A stretch of DNA of 64,000 nt from an uncultured Bacillota bacterium (GTDB lineage: Bacteria > Bacillota > Clostridia > Oscillospirales > Oscillospiraceae), in the NCBI GenBank assembly GCA_947426945.1, contig CANEFX010000006.1, forward strand, positions 39,116 to 103,115. Direction: 5' to 3'. Position 1 is the first letter of the stretch; each line of letters begins with the position of its first letter. This document shows, one piece after another, positions 33,214 to 41,382 of this stretch. Position numbers and translations under genes: made by a program. The notes below the pieces were generated by a model. That model saw nothing but the letters and a program-made list of their open reading frames with translations, made no database searches and had not been told where the DNA came from.

Positions 33214-34515
33214 TTAACCAAAGATGTGGGGCAGGGCGTAGCCCTCCGCCTCCGCCCTGATCTTCTCCAGGTCCAGGGTGAGGAATTGCCCATTCTCATA
33301 TATGATTTTTCCCCGGGCCATATTCATCACCACGTTGTTCCCACGGGCGGAGAACACCAGATTTTCCAGTACGTCGTGGCAGGGGAAAAGGTTGGGGGCG
33401 GTGAAGTCCAGTAAAATCAGGTCGGCGATTTTTCCCGGGGAAACCACGCCCGCGTCCCGCCGGAGGGCCCTGGCCCCGTTGACAGTGGCCATAGCCAGAG
33501 CCTCAAAAGCGGAGACGGCGGCGGGGTCACCGGAAATCCCTTTGTGAAGAATGGCGGCCAGCTTAATCTCCTCGAACAGGTCGTGACTGTTGTTGGAGGC
33601 CACTCCGTCGGTGCCCAGGGCTATGTTCACTCCTGCCTTCAGCAACTGGGGCACCCGGGCCACCCCGGAGGCCAGCTTCAGGTTGGACACCGGGTTGTGG
33701 ACGGCGGTAATATTTTTTTGAGCCATAAGCTCTATGTCCCCGTCGCTCACCCAGACGCAGTGGGCGGCATGGCCGCCGTTTTCCCATACGCCGTACCGGT
33801 CCAGCAGGGCAATAGGGGTGGCTCCGTATTTTTCAAGGCACGTTTCATGCTCCGACCGGGTCTCAGAAATATGGACGTGCATTCCCAGGCCGTGCGCTCG
33901 GGCGAAATCCGCCACCCAAGCCCAGGCGGGAGGGCAGGAGGTGTACTCGGCGTGAATGGAGGCGTCCACAAGAATCTGTCCGTCCCCGGCCCCGTGCCAG
34001 TTCTCAAAAAGACGGATGTGGTTCTCACAGTCATTGCAGGTCTCCGGGGAGAAGTCCGCCGGGTCGCCGAAATACACCGCCCCGCAGGACAGGTTGGCGG
34101 AGACGCCCGCCTCCAGCACCGTCCGGGCGACGGTCTCGGTGTTCATATACATGTCGGCAATACAGGTGGTGCCCGAAGCGATCATCTCCGCCAGGCCCAG
34201 GGCTGTTCCGGCGGCCACGCAGCGGTCGTCCAGCCTGGCCTCGGCGGGGAAGATCCAGTCGTTGAGCCAGGTGTGCAGGTCGCAGCCTCCGCCGTAGCCC
34301 CGCATGAGGGCCATAGGCACGTGGGTGTGGGCGTTGACCAGACCGGGCATCATCACTTTCCCGGCGCAGTCGATGACCCGCTCAAACTCTCCCTCCGGGC
34401 GGACGGTCCCCACCGAGGCGATTTTCGTCCCCTCCACCGCCACAAAGGCGTTTTCCAGTACCGGCCGGGCCGGGTCCATGGTCACGGCGGTGACGTTTTC
34501 AAAGAGAACAGGCAT
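33214..34515 (-). CDS. mtaD: Amidohydrolase, 5'-methylthioadenosine/S-adenosylhomocysteine deaminase type
   Basis: A 433-residue zinc amidohydrolase. MPGLVNAHTHVPMALMRGYG gives the HxH metal site, with later ligands in HVHISETRSEHE and LGTDGVASNNSHDLFEE. This matches the MTA/SAH deaminase family, which removes ammonia from adenosine-like nucleosides. It lies 12 bp after a purine nucleoside phosphorylase gene on the same strand, so deamination and phosphorolysis of adenosine derivatives would be made together. The precise substrate (SAH, MTA or adenosine) cannot be read from sequence. Confidence 0.88.
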   Translation of the reverse strand: MPVLFENVTAVTMDPARPVLENAFVAVEGTKIASVGTVRPEGEFERVIDCAGKVMMPGLVNAHTHVPMALMRGYGGGCDLHTWLNDWIFPAEARLDDRCVAAGTALGLAEMIASGTTCIADMYMNTETVARTVLEAGVSANLSCGAVYFGDPADFSPETCNDCENHIRLFENWHGAGDGQILVDASIHAEYTSCPPAWAWVADFARAHGLGMHVHISETRSEHETCLEKYGATPIALLDRYGVWENGGHAAHCVWVSDGDIELMAQKNITAVHNPVSNLKLASGVARVPQLLKAGVNIALGTDGVASNNSHDLFEEIKLAAILHKGISGDPAAVSAFEALAMATVNGARALRRDAGVVSPGKIADLILLDFTAPNLFPCHDVLENLVFSARGNNVVMNMARGKIIYENGQFLTLDLEKIRAEAEGYALPHIFG

Positions 34516-34527
34516 ACTTCGGCCTCC

Positions 34528-35352
34528 TTACATCTTTTTCAGACAGGCCCTTACCAGCCCGGAGAATTTCTCCCTTGCAGCATCGGCGGCGTCCAGCACC
34601 TCCTGCTCGCTGAGGGGCTGGTCCAGGATGCCGGCGGCCATGTTGGACAGCAGGGTAAGGCCCAGCACCTCCATGCCGCAGTGGGCGGCCGCGATCACCT
34701 CGGGGGCGGTGGACATGCCCACCGCGTCCCCGCCCAGCAGACGGACGGCCCGGATCTCCGCAGGGGTCTCGTACTGAGGTCCGTAGCAGTAGAAATAAAC
34801 TCCCTCCCGCAGGGGGATGCCCTGCTCCCGGGCAGTCTGGCGAGCCAGTTCCTGAAGGCGGACAGTATACAAATGGGAAGCGTCGGGGAACCGGACGCCG
34901 AAATCGGGCAGGTTCTCCCCCCGGAGGGGGGACTCGGAGAACATCTTGATCTGGTCGGTAATGAGCATCAGATCGCCGGCCTTCCAGTCGGTGTTGACGC
35001 AGCCGGCGGCGTTGGTGACGATCAGGGTGTCGCACCCCAGCAGGCGCAGTACCCGAACGGCATAGGACACAGCCTCATAGGAGTACCCCTCGTAGTGGTG
35101 CATCCGGCCCTGCATTACGGCTACCCTCTGGCCCTCCAGCATGCCGAACACCAGCCGGCCCTTGTGGCCGGGGGCGGTGGAGGCCTTAAAGTGAGGAATG
35201 TCCCGGTAGTCGATGGCGGTGGGAGACTCCACCTCGTCCCCCAGGTAACCCAGGCCGGAGCCCAGCACCATGGCCACCTTGGGGACAAAGTTCCCCAGCC
35301 GGTCCCGGATAGCCTGGGCACTGGCCCGATATTGCTCCATTGTGTAGTCCAT
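34528..35352 (-). CDS. punA: Purine nucleoside phosphorylase
   Basis: Cleaves inosine/guanosine to base and ribose-1-phosphate. The 274-residue protein is a trimeric-type PNP: VAMVLGSGLGYLGDEV, GHKGRLVFGMLEGQRVAVMQGRMHHYEG (in part), VTNAAGCVNTDWKAGDLMLITDQI and GMSTAPEVIAAAHCGMEVLG. ATG 35352 has GGAGGG 4 bp upstream. Together with mtaD downstream and xpt plus the nucleoside importer elsewhere in the window, it completes a purine-nucleoside salvage set. Confidence 0.94.
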   Translation of the reverse strand: MDYTMEQYRASAQAIRDRLGNFVPKVAMVLGSGLGYLGDEVESPTAIDYRDIPHFKASTAPGHKGRLVFGMLEGQRVAVMQGRMHHYEGYSYEAVSYAVRVLRLLGCDTLIVTNAAGCVNTDWKAGDLMLITDQIKMFSESPLRGENLPDFGVRFPDASHLYTVRLQELARQTAREQGIPLREGVYFYCYGPQYETPAEIRAVRLLGGDAVGMSTAPEVIAAAHCGMEVLGLTLLSNMAAGILDQPLSEQEVLDAADAAREKFSGLVRACLKKM

Positions 35353-35432
35353 AAAACCCTCCAATCCATTCTGTCCGCAGAGGAATTTTCGTACTCCCGC
35401 CCCGCGGGGGGTGCGAAGAAAAAATCAGATCC

Positions 35433-35825
35433 TTACAGTTTGCCGCCGCAGGAGCGGCAGAACTTGTCTCCCTTGCCGCAGGGCGCGCCGCAGCCTGGGC
35501 AGGTCTGGGCCTGCTTCAGATCGGCAATACGGCTTTTCAGTTCGGCAATCTTTCCGTTTTTCTCGTCGGCCTGATTCAGCAGGGCGGTGATCATCGCCCC
35601 CTCGGGAGCCTGACCCTGGTGGGTGTCTACCATTACCTGACCCAGTTGACGCAGAATGTCGTTGTACTCTCCGTTCAGGTCGAACAGCTGAACGTTCAGC
35701 TTGGCCACGTCCACCATCTGACCGGCCTTTTTCCCGGCTGCCCGGGCCGAGTCCGCCGCGGCGTCGGCGGCATAGCTGGCCGTCCCCTTCACCCGCTCCA
35801 GCAGGGCTTTTACCTTTTCGTCCAT
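35433..35825 (-). CDS. Zinc-ribbon coiled-coil protein of unknown function
   Basis: A 130-residue protein. Residues 1-95 are helical (MDEKVKALLERVKGTASYA, KLNVQLFDLNGEYNDILRQLG, KNGKIAELKSRIADLKQA) and the last 30 form a CxxC-x(n)-CxxC zinc ribbon (CPGCGAPCGKGDKFCRSCGG). Start at 35825 is chosen because GGAGG is 9 bp upstream. Similar small zinc-ribbon proteins are widespread in Clostridia without known role. It is divergent from the potassium transporter genes. Confidence 0.75.
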   Translation of the reverse strand: MDEKVKALLERVKGTASYAADAAADSARAAGKKAGQMVDVAKLNVQLFDLNGEYNDILRQLGQVMVDTHQGQAPEGAMITALLNQADEKNGKIAELKSRIADLKQAQTCPGCGAPCGKGDKFCRSCGGKL

Positions 35826-35932
35826 AAACATACTCCTCCAATCTAAAATATCGTGCTTATATTTTACACCAAATATTCCCGGAATGCAACATGGCGAAGA
35901 GATACAAATCGGGCATTCGCCATAATTTACTC

Positions 35933-35960
35933 TTGACAACGCCCCGTTTCGGGCTACAAT
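35933..35960 (+). promoter_or_regulatory. Sigma-A promoter of the potassium uptake genes
   Basis: Perfect TTGACA (35933-35938), 16-bp spacer, TACAAT (35955-35960). The start is predicted near 35967, which excludes the upstream ATG at 35891 as the translation start. Confidence 0.8.
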
Positions 35961-35998
35961 TACCTGTAATTAGTATCAGCCAAAGGGAGGGACCCGCC

Positions 35999-37327
35999 AC
36001 GAAACGTCTGCGCCGTCCGTTTTCCTCCGCCCAGATCATCGTTCTGGGCTTTGCCGCCGTCATCCTGCTGGGAGGGCTGCTGCTCATGCTGCCCTTCGCC
36101 ACCCGGGACGGCCGGGGGGCCTCCTTTCCGGACGCTCTGTTCACCGCCGCCTCCGCCATCTGCGTCACCGGCCTGGTGGTGCAGGACACGGGCACCTATT
36201 GGAGCGGATTCGGCCAAGGGATCATCCTGGCGCTGATTCAGATCGGAGGGATGGGGGTAATCACCTGCGCCGTTGCCATTTTTGCCCTGGCGGGGCAGAA
36301 GCTCACCCTGCGCCAGCGGGGGACCATACAGGAAGCCATTGCCGCCCCCAGACTGGGGGGCATCGTCCGGCTCACCGGATTTATTCTTCTGACAACGGCG
36401 GCGGCGGAGCTGCTGGGGGCTCTGCTCCTGTCCATCCCCTTCTGCCGGGAGTTCGGATTGCCGCGAGGGCTGTGGTACGGGCTGTTCCACGCAGTTTCCG
36501 CCTTCTGCAACGCCGGCTTCGACCTGATGGGGGAACAAGCCCTGTTTTCTTCCCTTACAGCCTTTTCTGCCCGGCCGCTGGTTAATTCTGTAATTATGCT
36601 CCTGATTATAACCGGTGGTATTGGGTTTATGACCTGGGAGGACGTCAGCATCCATAAACTGAACCTGCGGCGCTACCGAATGCAGAGCAAGGTGATTTTC
36701 ACCGTCTCCGCCCTGCTTATCCTGCTTCCGGCGGCCTACTTCTATTTCTTTGAGTTTGCCGCCCTGTCTCCGGGGGAGCGGTTCTGGGGCTCGCTGTTTC
36801 AGTCGGTCACGGTACGGACGGCGGGATTCAACACCCTGGACCTGAGCCGGATGAGCGAGGCAGGCCAGGGAATAATGATCCTGCTGATGCTGGTGGGAGG
36901 AGCTCCTGGCTCCACCGCGGGGGGCATGAAGGTGACCACTCTGGCCGTGCTGCTGTCCACCGCCGTATCGGTTTTCCGACGCCGGGAGGACACCAGCTTC
37001 TTTGGCCGCAGGATCGAGGAGGGGGCCGTGCGCAGCGCCGCCGCAATCCTGACGCTGTACCTTACCCTGTTTCTGGGGGGCGGTTTCCTCATCAGCCGGA
37101 TCGAGGGCCTGCCTCTGCTGGCCTGCCTGTTTGAGACCGCCTCGGCGGTGGGGACGGTAGGGCTCACTCTGGGCCTCACCCCCGGGCTGGGGGCGGCGTC
37201 ACGGGCCATTTTGATCGGACTTATGTACTGCGGCCGGGTGGGTGCGCTGACGCTGGTTTTTGCCGCTCTGTCCGGAAACAGAGGCGGCTCCACGCGGCTG
37301 CCCAGTGAAAAGCTGATTGTAGGCTGA
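35999..37327 (+). CDS. ktrB: Potassium uptake membrane subunit (TrkH/KtrB family), apparent ACG start
   Basis: A 442-residue channel-like subunit that moves K+ (or K+/Na+) with a TrkA/KtrA regulator. Four P-loop repeats can be traced, including FTAASAICVTGLVVQDTGT, FHAVSAFCNAGFDL, QSVTVRTAGFNTLD and FETASAVGTVGLTLGLTP. The start is unusual: after promoter and GGGAGGG (35985-35991) the only codon at the right place is ACG at 35999, followed by AAACGTCTGCGC. No ATG, GTG or TTG exists between the predicted transcription start and the first membrane segment. Either ACG initiates or an ATG has mutated (or been misread). Confidence 0.88.
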   Translation, partial: TKRLRRPFSSAQIIVLGFAAVILLGGLLLMLPFATRDGRGASFPDALFTAASAICVTGLVVQDTGTYWSGFGQGIILALIQIGGMGVITCAVAIFALAGQKLTLRQRGTIQEAIAAPRLGGIVRLTGFILLTTAAAELLGALLLSIPFCREFGLPRGLWYGLFHAVSAFCNAGFDLMGEQALFSSLTAFSARPLVNSVIMLLIITGGIGFMTWEDVSIHKLNLRRYRMQSKVIFTVSALLILLPAAYFYFFEFAALSPGERFWGSLFQSVTVRTAGFNTLDLSRMSEAGQGIMILLMLVGGAPGSTAGGMKVTTLAVLLSTAVSVFRRREDTSFFGRRIEEGAVRSAAAILTLYLTLFLGGGFLISRIEGLPLLACLFETASAVGTVGLTLGLTPGLGAASRAILIGLMYCGRVGALTLVFAALSGNRGGSTRLPSEKLIVG

Positions 37328-37341
37328 AAGGAGCGGAACCT

Positions 37342-37989
37342 GTGAAAACGGTACTTTTGATCGGATTGGGCCGGTTTGGCCGGCACATTGCCCAAAAGCT
37401 CAACGATCTGGGCCACCAGGTGATGGTGGTGGACAGCGACGAGGAGCGGGTCAACGCCGTGCTGCCCTACGCGACCAACGCCCGGATTGGCGACAGCACC
37501 AACCGGGAGTTTCTCTCTGACCTTGGGGTGCGCAGCTTTGACGCCTGCATTGTGGCCATCGGGGATAACTTTCAAAATTCCCTGGAGACCACCGATCTGC
37601 TCAAGGAGCTGGGGGCAAAAAAGGTGATTGCCCGGGCCAGCCGGGGGGTTCAGGAGAAATTTCTCCTGCGCTGCGGCGCCGACGAGGTGGTCTATCCCGA
37701 ACGGCAGCTGGCCGCCTGGACGGCTATCCGCTGTACCTCCGAGTATATCCTGGACTACATCGAGCTGGACAAAGAATACTCCATTTTCGAGCTGTCCACC
37801 CCGGCGGAATGGGCGGGTAAAACGGTGCTTCAGCTGGACCTGCGAAAGAAATACGGGATCAACGTTCTGGGTATTCGAAGGGACGGGGTGCTGGACATGT
37901 GCGTCCTGCCTGAGACCGTTCTGGAGCCGGGCGCCTCCGTTTTGGTCCTGGGCCGGGCCAGGTCGGTACAGAAATATCTGCATATCTGA
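37342..37989 (+). CDS. ktrA: Potassium uptake regulatory subunit TrkA/KtrA
   Basis: The cytoplasmic gating ring protein of the K+ transporter. The 215-residue product has an RCK-N NAD/ATP-binding domain (TVLLIGLGRFGRHIAQKLND, VMVVDSDEERVNAVL, GDSTNREFLSDLGV) and a C-terminal RCK-C domain (FELSTPAEWAGKTVLQLDLRKKYG, shown in part). GTG 37342 has AAAGGAG upstream. It lies 14 bp after the membrane subunit gene and ends in a terminator. Confidence 0.92.
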   Translation: MKTVLLIGLGRFGRHIAQKLNDLGHQVMVVDSDEERVNAVLPYATNARIGDSTNREFLSDLGVRSFDACIVAIGDNFQNSLETTDLLKELGAKKVIARASRGVQEKFLLRCGADEVVYPERQLAAWTAIRCTSEYILDYIELDKEYSIFELSTPAEWAGKTVLQLDLRKKYGINVLGIRRDGVLDMCVLPETVLEPGASVLVLGRARSVQKYLHI

Positions 37990-37990
37990 A

Positions 37991-38020
37991 GCGGGGGCGG
38001 TTTAAGACCGCCCTCGCTTA
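37991..38020 (+). terminator. Terminator after ktrA
   Basis: GCGGGGGCGGT pairs with ACCGCCCTCGC around TTAAG (one mismatch), followed by TTATTGCTATTTT. It separates the potassium genes from the cell-wall-like cluster. Confidence 0.75.
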
Positions 38021-38049
38021 TTGCTATTTTCCGTAGATAGTGGTAAAAT
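38021..38049 (+). promoter_or_regulatory. Promoter of the racemase-fold/ligase cluster
   Basis: TTGCTA (38021-38026), 17 bp, TAAAAT (38044-38049), directly after the ktrA terminator. Confidence 0.65.
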
Positions 38050-38104
38050 AAAAAAACAGATTTACCGGAGTGCATTTTCCCAGAGAGAAAAGGGGGCCGA
38101 TTTT

Positions 38105-39172
38105 ATGCGCAGGCTGGTTATCGAAAAGGCCGCGGTCAAGCACAATCTGTCGGTAATCAAGGAGAAGGCGGCGGGGGCGGCCATCTACGGCGTACTCACC
38201 GGCGACGGCGGCGGCGCGGGGGTCGTCCCCATGGCGAAGCTGCTCCGGGCGGAGGGAGTGGGCCGCTTTGCCGTATGCGACGTAAAGGATGCGGAGAAGC
38301 TGCGTCAGGCCGGCTTTGAGGACGAGGAGATTCTCATGCTCCGCTCTACCACCGACCGGGAGGAGCTGGAGCGGCTGGTGGATCTGAACGTGGTGTGCAC
38401 CGTCTCATCGGTGGACACGGGACTGGCCCTCAACGCACTGGCGGAGAACCGATCCACCGTAGCCTGCGCCCACATTCAGGTGGACACGGGGATGGGCTTT
38501 GGCGGCTTTCTGGTCAGCGAGCCGGAGAAAATTCTGCTGGCCTACCGTTCCCTGCCCAATGTGGCCCTGGAGGGCATCTACACCCAGCTCCACGGTATGA
38601 AGCCCAACGACCCGGAGGCGGCCCACCAGCTGGACCAGTTCCACCGGGTGCTGGACACCATCCACGCCGCCGGCTATGAGACGGGAGTGGTCCACGCTGC
38701 CGGCTCCTTTGCCCTGCTCCACAACGACGCCGCCCGGCTGGACGGAGTCCGGGCGGGCTCGGCCATTCTGGGCCGGTGCCGCCGCACCCGGGACGACAAG
38801 CTCAAGACGGTGGGTTACGGGGAGGTCCCCCTGGCCGAGGTCCGCTGGCTGCCCAAAGGCCATTCCCTGGGTACGGACCGACCCATTGTACTGAAGAAGC
38901 CCACCCGGATCGCGGTGCTTCCCGTGGGCTACCAGAATGGCTTTGGGGTGTCCAGACCCAGGGAGACCGGCTTCTGGGCCCTGTGGCTGCGGTGGAGGCG
39001 GGGGCGGAAGCGTACGGTCCGCATCGGCGATCAGAAGGCCCGGGTGGTAGGCCCCATCGGCGCTACCGAGACCCTGATCAACGTCACCAATATGAAGTGC
39101 TCTGCCGGCGACCTGGCTGCCTTTGACATCGACCCCCTGTTCGCCCGGGGCTTTGTCCGGGAGTTCCGGTAG
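38105..39172 (+). CDS. Alanine-racemase-fold protein lacking both catalytic residues
   Basis: A 355-residue protein with the fold-type III plan of alanine racemase: HIQVDTGMGFGGF, LEGIYTQLHGMKPNDPEAAH, VVHAAGSFALL, LDGVRAGSAILG and TRIAVLPVGYQNGFGVSR all align with conserved Alr segments. The PLP-lysine motif (normally KADAYGHG) reads LTGDGGGAG, with Thr 32 where the lysine belongs. The second catalytic residue, tyrosine in SYG, is Leu 255 in HSLGTD. It therefore should not racemise alanine by the known mechanism and may be a binding or regulatory pseudoenzyme. It heads a cluster with a D-Asp-ligase-like enzyme, an Asp racemase and a MurE-like ligase. Confidence 0.85.
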   Translation: MRRLVIEKAAVKHNLSVIKEKAAGAAIYGVLTGDGGGAGVVPMAKLLRAEGVGRFAVCDVKDAEKLRQAGFEDEEILMLRSTTDREELERLVDLNVVCTVSSVDTGLALNALAENRSTVACAHIQVDTGMGFGGFLVSEPEKILLAYRSLPNVALEGIYTQLHGMKPNDPEAAHQLDQFHRVLDTIHAAGYETGVVHAAGSFALLHNDAARLDGVRAGSAILGRCRRTRDDKLKTVGYGEVPLAEVRWLPKGHSLGTDRPIVLKKPTRIAVLPVGYQNGFGVSRPRETGFWALWLRWRRGRKRTVRIGDQKARVVGPIGATETLINVTNMKCSAGDLAAFDIDPLFARGFVREFR

Positions 39173-39219
39173 GGAGTGGCCTCGGGCTGCCCCTGAAGAA
39201 TACAAGCGAGGTTTTACCT

Positions 39220-40440
39220 ATGCCCAACGATCTTTCCTTCCAGCCGCTCCTCTTCGGCGGCGATATCAATGTATACAGCGTGGCCCGGGCCTTTTACGAG
39301 GCCTACGGGGTGCGCTCCGTCGCCTTTGGCAAATATCCCTCCTTCCCCTGCCATAACAGTGCCATCATCGATTACCGGGTGCGCCCGGACAACGAGAACG
39401 AGGAGAGCTTTCGCCGAAATGTCCAGGCGGTGTCGGAGGAGTTTCCGGATAAGAAAGTCATTCTCCTGGGCTGCGGAGACAGCTATGTCCAGCTGGCCGC
39501 CCGCTGCAGGGACTCCCTGCCCGCCAATGTGATCGCCCCCTATATTGACGAAAATCTGCTGGACACGCTGATTAACAAGGAAAAATTTTACCAGCTGTGC
39601 GACCGATACGGCATCGATCACCCGGCCACTTTTATCTATGACAGATCTATGGGCCATGATTTTACCCTGCCCTGGGGCCCGCCCTACATTGCCAAGCCCG
39701 CCGACAGCGTGGCCTATTGGGCCTGCGGCGAACACGCCCTGGCCAAGGTCTATATCTGCCGGAGCCGGGAAGAATTGCTGGAGAGCCTGGATCAGGTTTA
39801 CGCCGCCGGTTACCGGGACCACATGGTCCTTCAGGAGTTTATTCCCGGGGATGACAGCTATATGCGGGTGCTTACCAGCTACTCCGACCGCAGCGGCCGG
39901 GTGACCACCATGTGTTTGGGCCACGTCCTGCTGGAGGAGCACTCTCCCCACGGCATCGGCAACCACGCCGTCATCCTCACCGAGCGGGACGAGGCGCTGG
40001 AGCTGAAGCTCAGGGAGCTGCTGGAGGGGCTGGGGTTTGTAGGCTTCTCCAACTTCGATATCAAGTATGACCGGCGGGACGGCAGATATAAGGTCTTTGA
40101 GATCAACTGCCGCCAGGGCCGGAGCAACTACTATGTCACAGGGGCAGGCCACAACATCGCCAGAATGGTGGTGGAGGACCGGGTGGAGGGGAAGGACCTG
40201 CCCTTCCAGATGACCAAAAACCGCTCCCTGTGGCGGATGGTGCCCAGGCAGGTGGCCTTTCGGTTCACCCCGAAGAAGTACCATGAGGAGATGCGGGCCC
40301 TGATTCGGGCCGGAGCGGACAGCCACTCCCTGGTCTGTCCCGCGGACGCCTCCCTCAAACGCCGCCTGCGGGTGTGGAAGAATCACCTGGGCAATATCAA
40401 GCGGTTTCATCGGTACAACAAGGTGCCCAATGAGGAGTAA
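39220..40440 (+). CDS. ATP-grasp ligase resembling D-aspartate ligase (Asl)
   Basis: A 406-residue ATP-grasp enzyme. The N-terminal segment LLFGGDINVYSVARAFYEAYG, the core FIPGDDSYMRVL and the metal/ATP site FEINCRQGRSNYYVTGAGHN closely resemble my recollection of Enterococcus faecium D-aspartate ligase, which adds D-Asp to the lysine side chain of the peptidoglycan precursor. KVILLGCGDSYVQL and the lysine in PPYIAKPADSVAYW fit the same family. An aspartate racemase gene follows, as expected for this role. The C-terminal 60 residues are basic. The acceptor (lysine or another diamino acid) is inferred. Confidence 0.82.
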   Translation: MPNDLSFQPLLFGGDINVYSVARAFYEAYGVRSVAFGKYPSFPCHNSAIIDYRVRPDNENEESFRRNVQAVSEEFPDKKVILLGCGDSYVQLAARCRDSLPANVIAPYIDENLLDTLINKEKFYQLCDRYGIDHPATFIYDRSMGHDFTLPWGPPYIAKPADSVAYWACGEHALAKVYICRSREELLESLDQVYAAGYRDHMVLQEFIPGDDSYMRVLTSYSDRSGRVTTMCLGHVLLEEHSPHGIGNHAVILTERDEALELKLRELLEGLGFVGFSNFDIKYDRRDGRYKVFEINCRQGRSNYYVTGAGHNIARMVVEDRVEGKDLPFQMTKNRSLWRMVPRQVAFRFTPKKYHEEMRALIRAGADSHSLVCPADASLKRRLRVWKNHLGNIKRFHRYNKVPNEE

Positions 40441-40443
40441 TCT

Positions 40444-40617
40444 ATGTCAAATTACCGTCTCGGCGTTCTCGGCGGCATGGGGCCCTCGTCGTCGCGCGCT
40501 TCCTATCCCTCGCTTCCGGCAGAAGCCGAAAGCTCGCTCATTCCGCCGCTCCTCCTCTCCAAATCGAACCCGCTGCGCTGGGCTTCGATTTGGGGCCTGC
40601 GGCCCCTCCGCATCTAG
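40444..40617 (+). pseudogene. 5' fragment of an aspartate racemase gene joined to a repeat
   Basis: ATG 40444, 3 bp after the ligase stop and with GAGGAG upstream, opens MSNYRLGVLGGMGP, almost identical to the start of the intact racemase (MNYRLGVLGGMGP). After 14 codons the sequence changes to a repeat-like segment that translates to SSSRASYPSLPAEAESSLIP and ends at TAG 40615-40617. The fragment has no racemase active site. It is best explained by a 5' duplication carrying an inserted repeat. Confidence 0.75.
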
Positions 40618-40620
40618 GAT
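40481..40620. repeat. Repeat segment inside the racemase fragment
   Basis: About 140 bp with nested dyads: CTTCCGGCAGAAGCCG, then CCAAATCGAA (40559-40568) paired with TTCGATTTGG (40583-40592), and GGGGCC/GGCCCC at 40591-40606. The GCGCTGGGCTTCGA core is shared with the degenerate copy near 1710. Confidence 0.6.
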
Positions 40621-40647
40621 ATTCTCGATTTTTGGAAGGAACGCACT

Positions 40648-41364
40648 ATGAATTACCGTCTCGGTGTCCTCGGCGGCATGGGGCCGCAGGCGACCAATAC
40701 CTTTTATCAGTTCGTCATCGACCGCACCGACGCCCGGAGGGACCAGGAGCATGTGGAGGCCCTGATCCTGTCGGACAGCGGCATGCCGGACCGCACCGCC
40801 GCCATTCTGGGGAGCGAGGTGGAGCGGGAGGCGGTCTATGCCCGGCTGCTGTCCGGCGCAAGACTGCTGGAGGGGGCGGGATGCACCGCCCTGGCTGTCC
40901 CCTGCAACACTGCCCATTTCTTTCTGGATCGGGTGCAGGAGCAGATCGGCATTCCCATTATCCATATGATCCGGGAGACGGCCAGGGTCCTGACCGCCCA
41001 GGGCAGGACCCGCCCCGGCATTGTGGCTACCGCCGGCACCATTCGGTCGGGGCTGTACCAGCGGGAGTTTGCCGCCCTGGGCGTCCGGGCGGCAGTCCTC
41101 TCCCCCGCTGCCCAGGAGCAGGCCATGTCCCTGATTTACGACGATATCAAGGCCGGCCGGGACGGCGACCCCCAGAAATTCGCCGCCGTCCACCAGGACT
41201 TGCTTGCCCAGGGCTGCGACTGCGGGGTGCTGGCCTGCACCGAGCTGTCCGTCTTTGCCGACAAGCACCACCTGCCCCCCTTCTATACCGACGCCATGGC
41301 CGTCCTGGCCGAGCGGTCAGTCCAGGCCTGCCGCAGGCCCCTGCGGGATATCTTTATTAAATAA
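40648..41364 (+). CDS. racD: Aspartate/glutamate racemase family protein
   Basis: A 238-residue cofactor-independent racemase. The two catalytic cysteines are present: PCNTAH (Cys 86) and ACTELS (Cys 197). The N-terminal GVLGGMGPQATNTFYQFVID is typical of aspartate racemase rather than glutamate racemase. It should supply D-aspartate to the adjacent ligase. GGAAGGAAC precedes the ATG at 40648, a separate site downstream of the fragment with the same 5' sequence. Confidence 0.9.
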   Translation: MNYRLGVLGGMGPQATNTFYQFVIDRTDARRDQEHVEALILSDSGMPDRTAAILGSEVEREAVYARLLSGARLLEGAGCTALAVPCNTAHFFLDRVQEQIGIPIIHMIRETARVLTAQGRTRPGIVATAGTIRSGLYQREFAALGVRAAVLSPAAQEQAMSLIYDDIKAGRDGDPQKFAAVHQDLLAQGCDCGVLACTELSVFADKHHLPPFYTDAMAVLAERSVQACRRPLRDIFIK

Positions 41365-41382
41365 CGCCGGGAGGAATGGCTT

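Noticed and set aside
35891..35998. ATG at 35891 as start of the potassium channel gene
   Set aside because: It lies upstream of a consensus promoter, has no ribosome site, and would add 36 residues not typical of the family.
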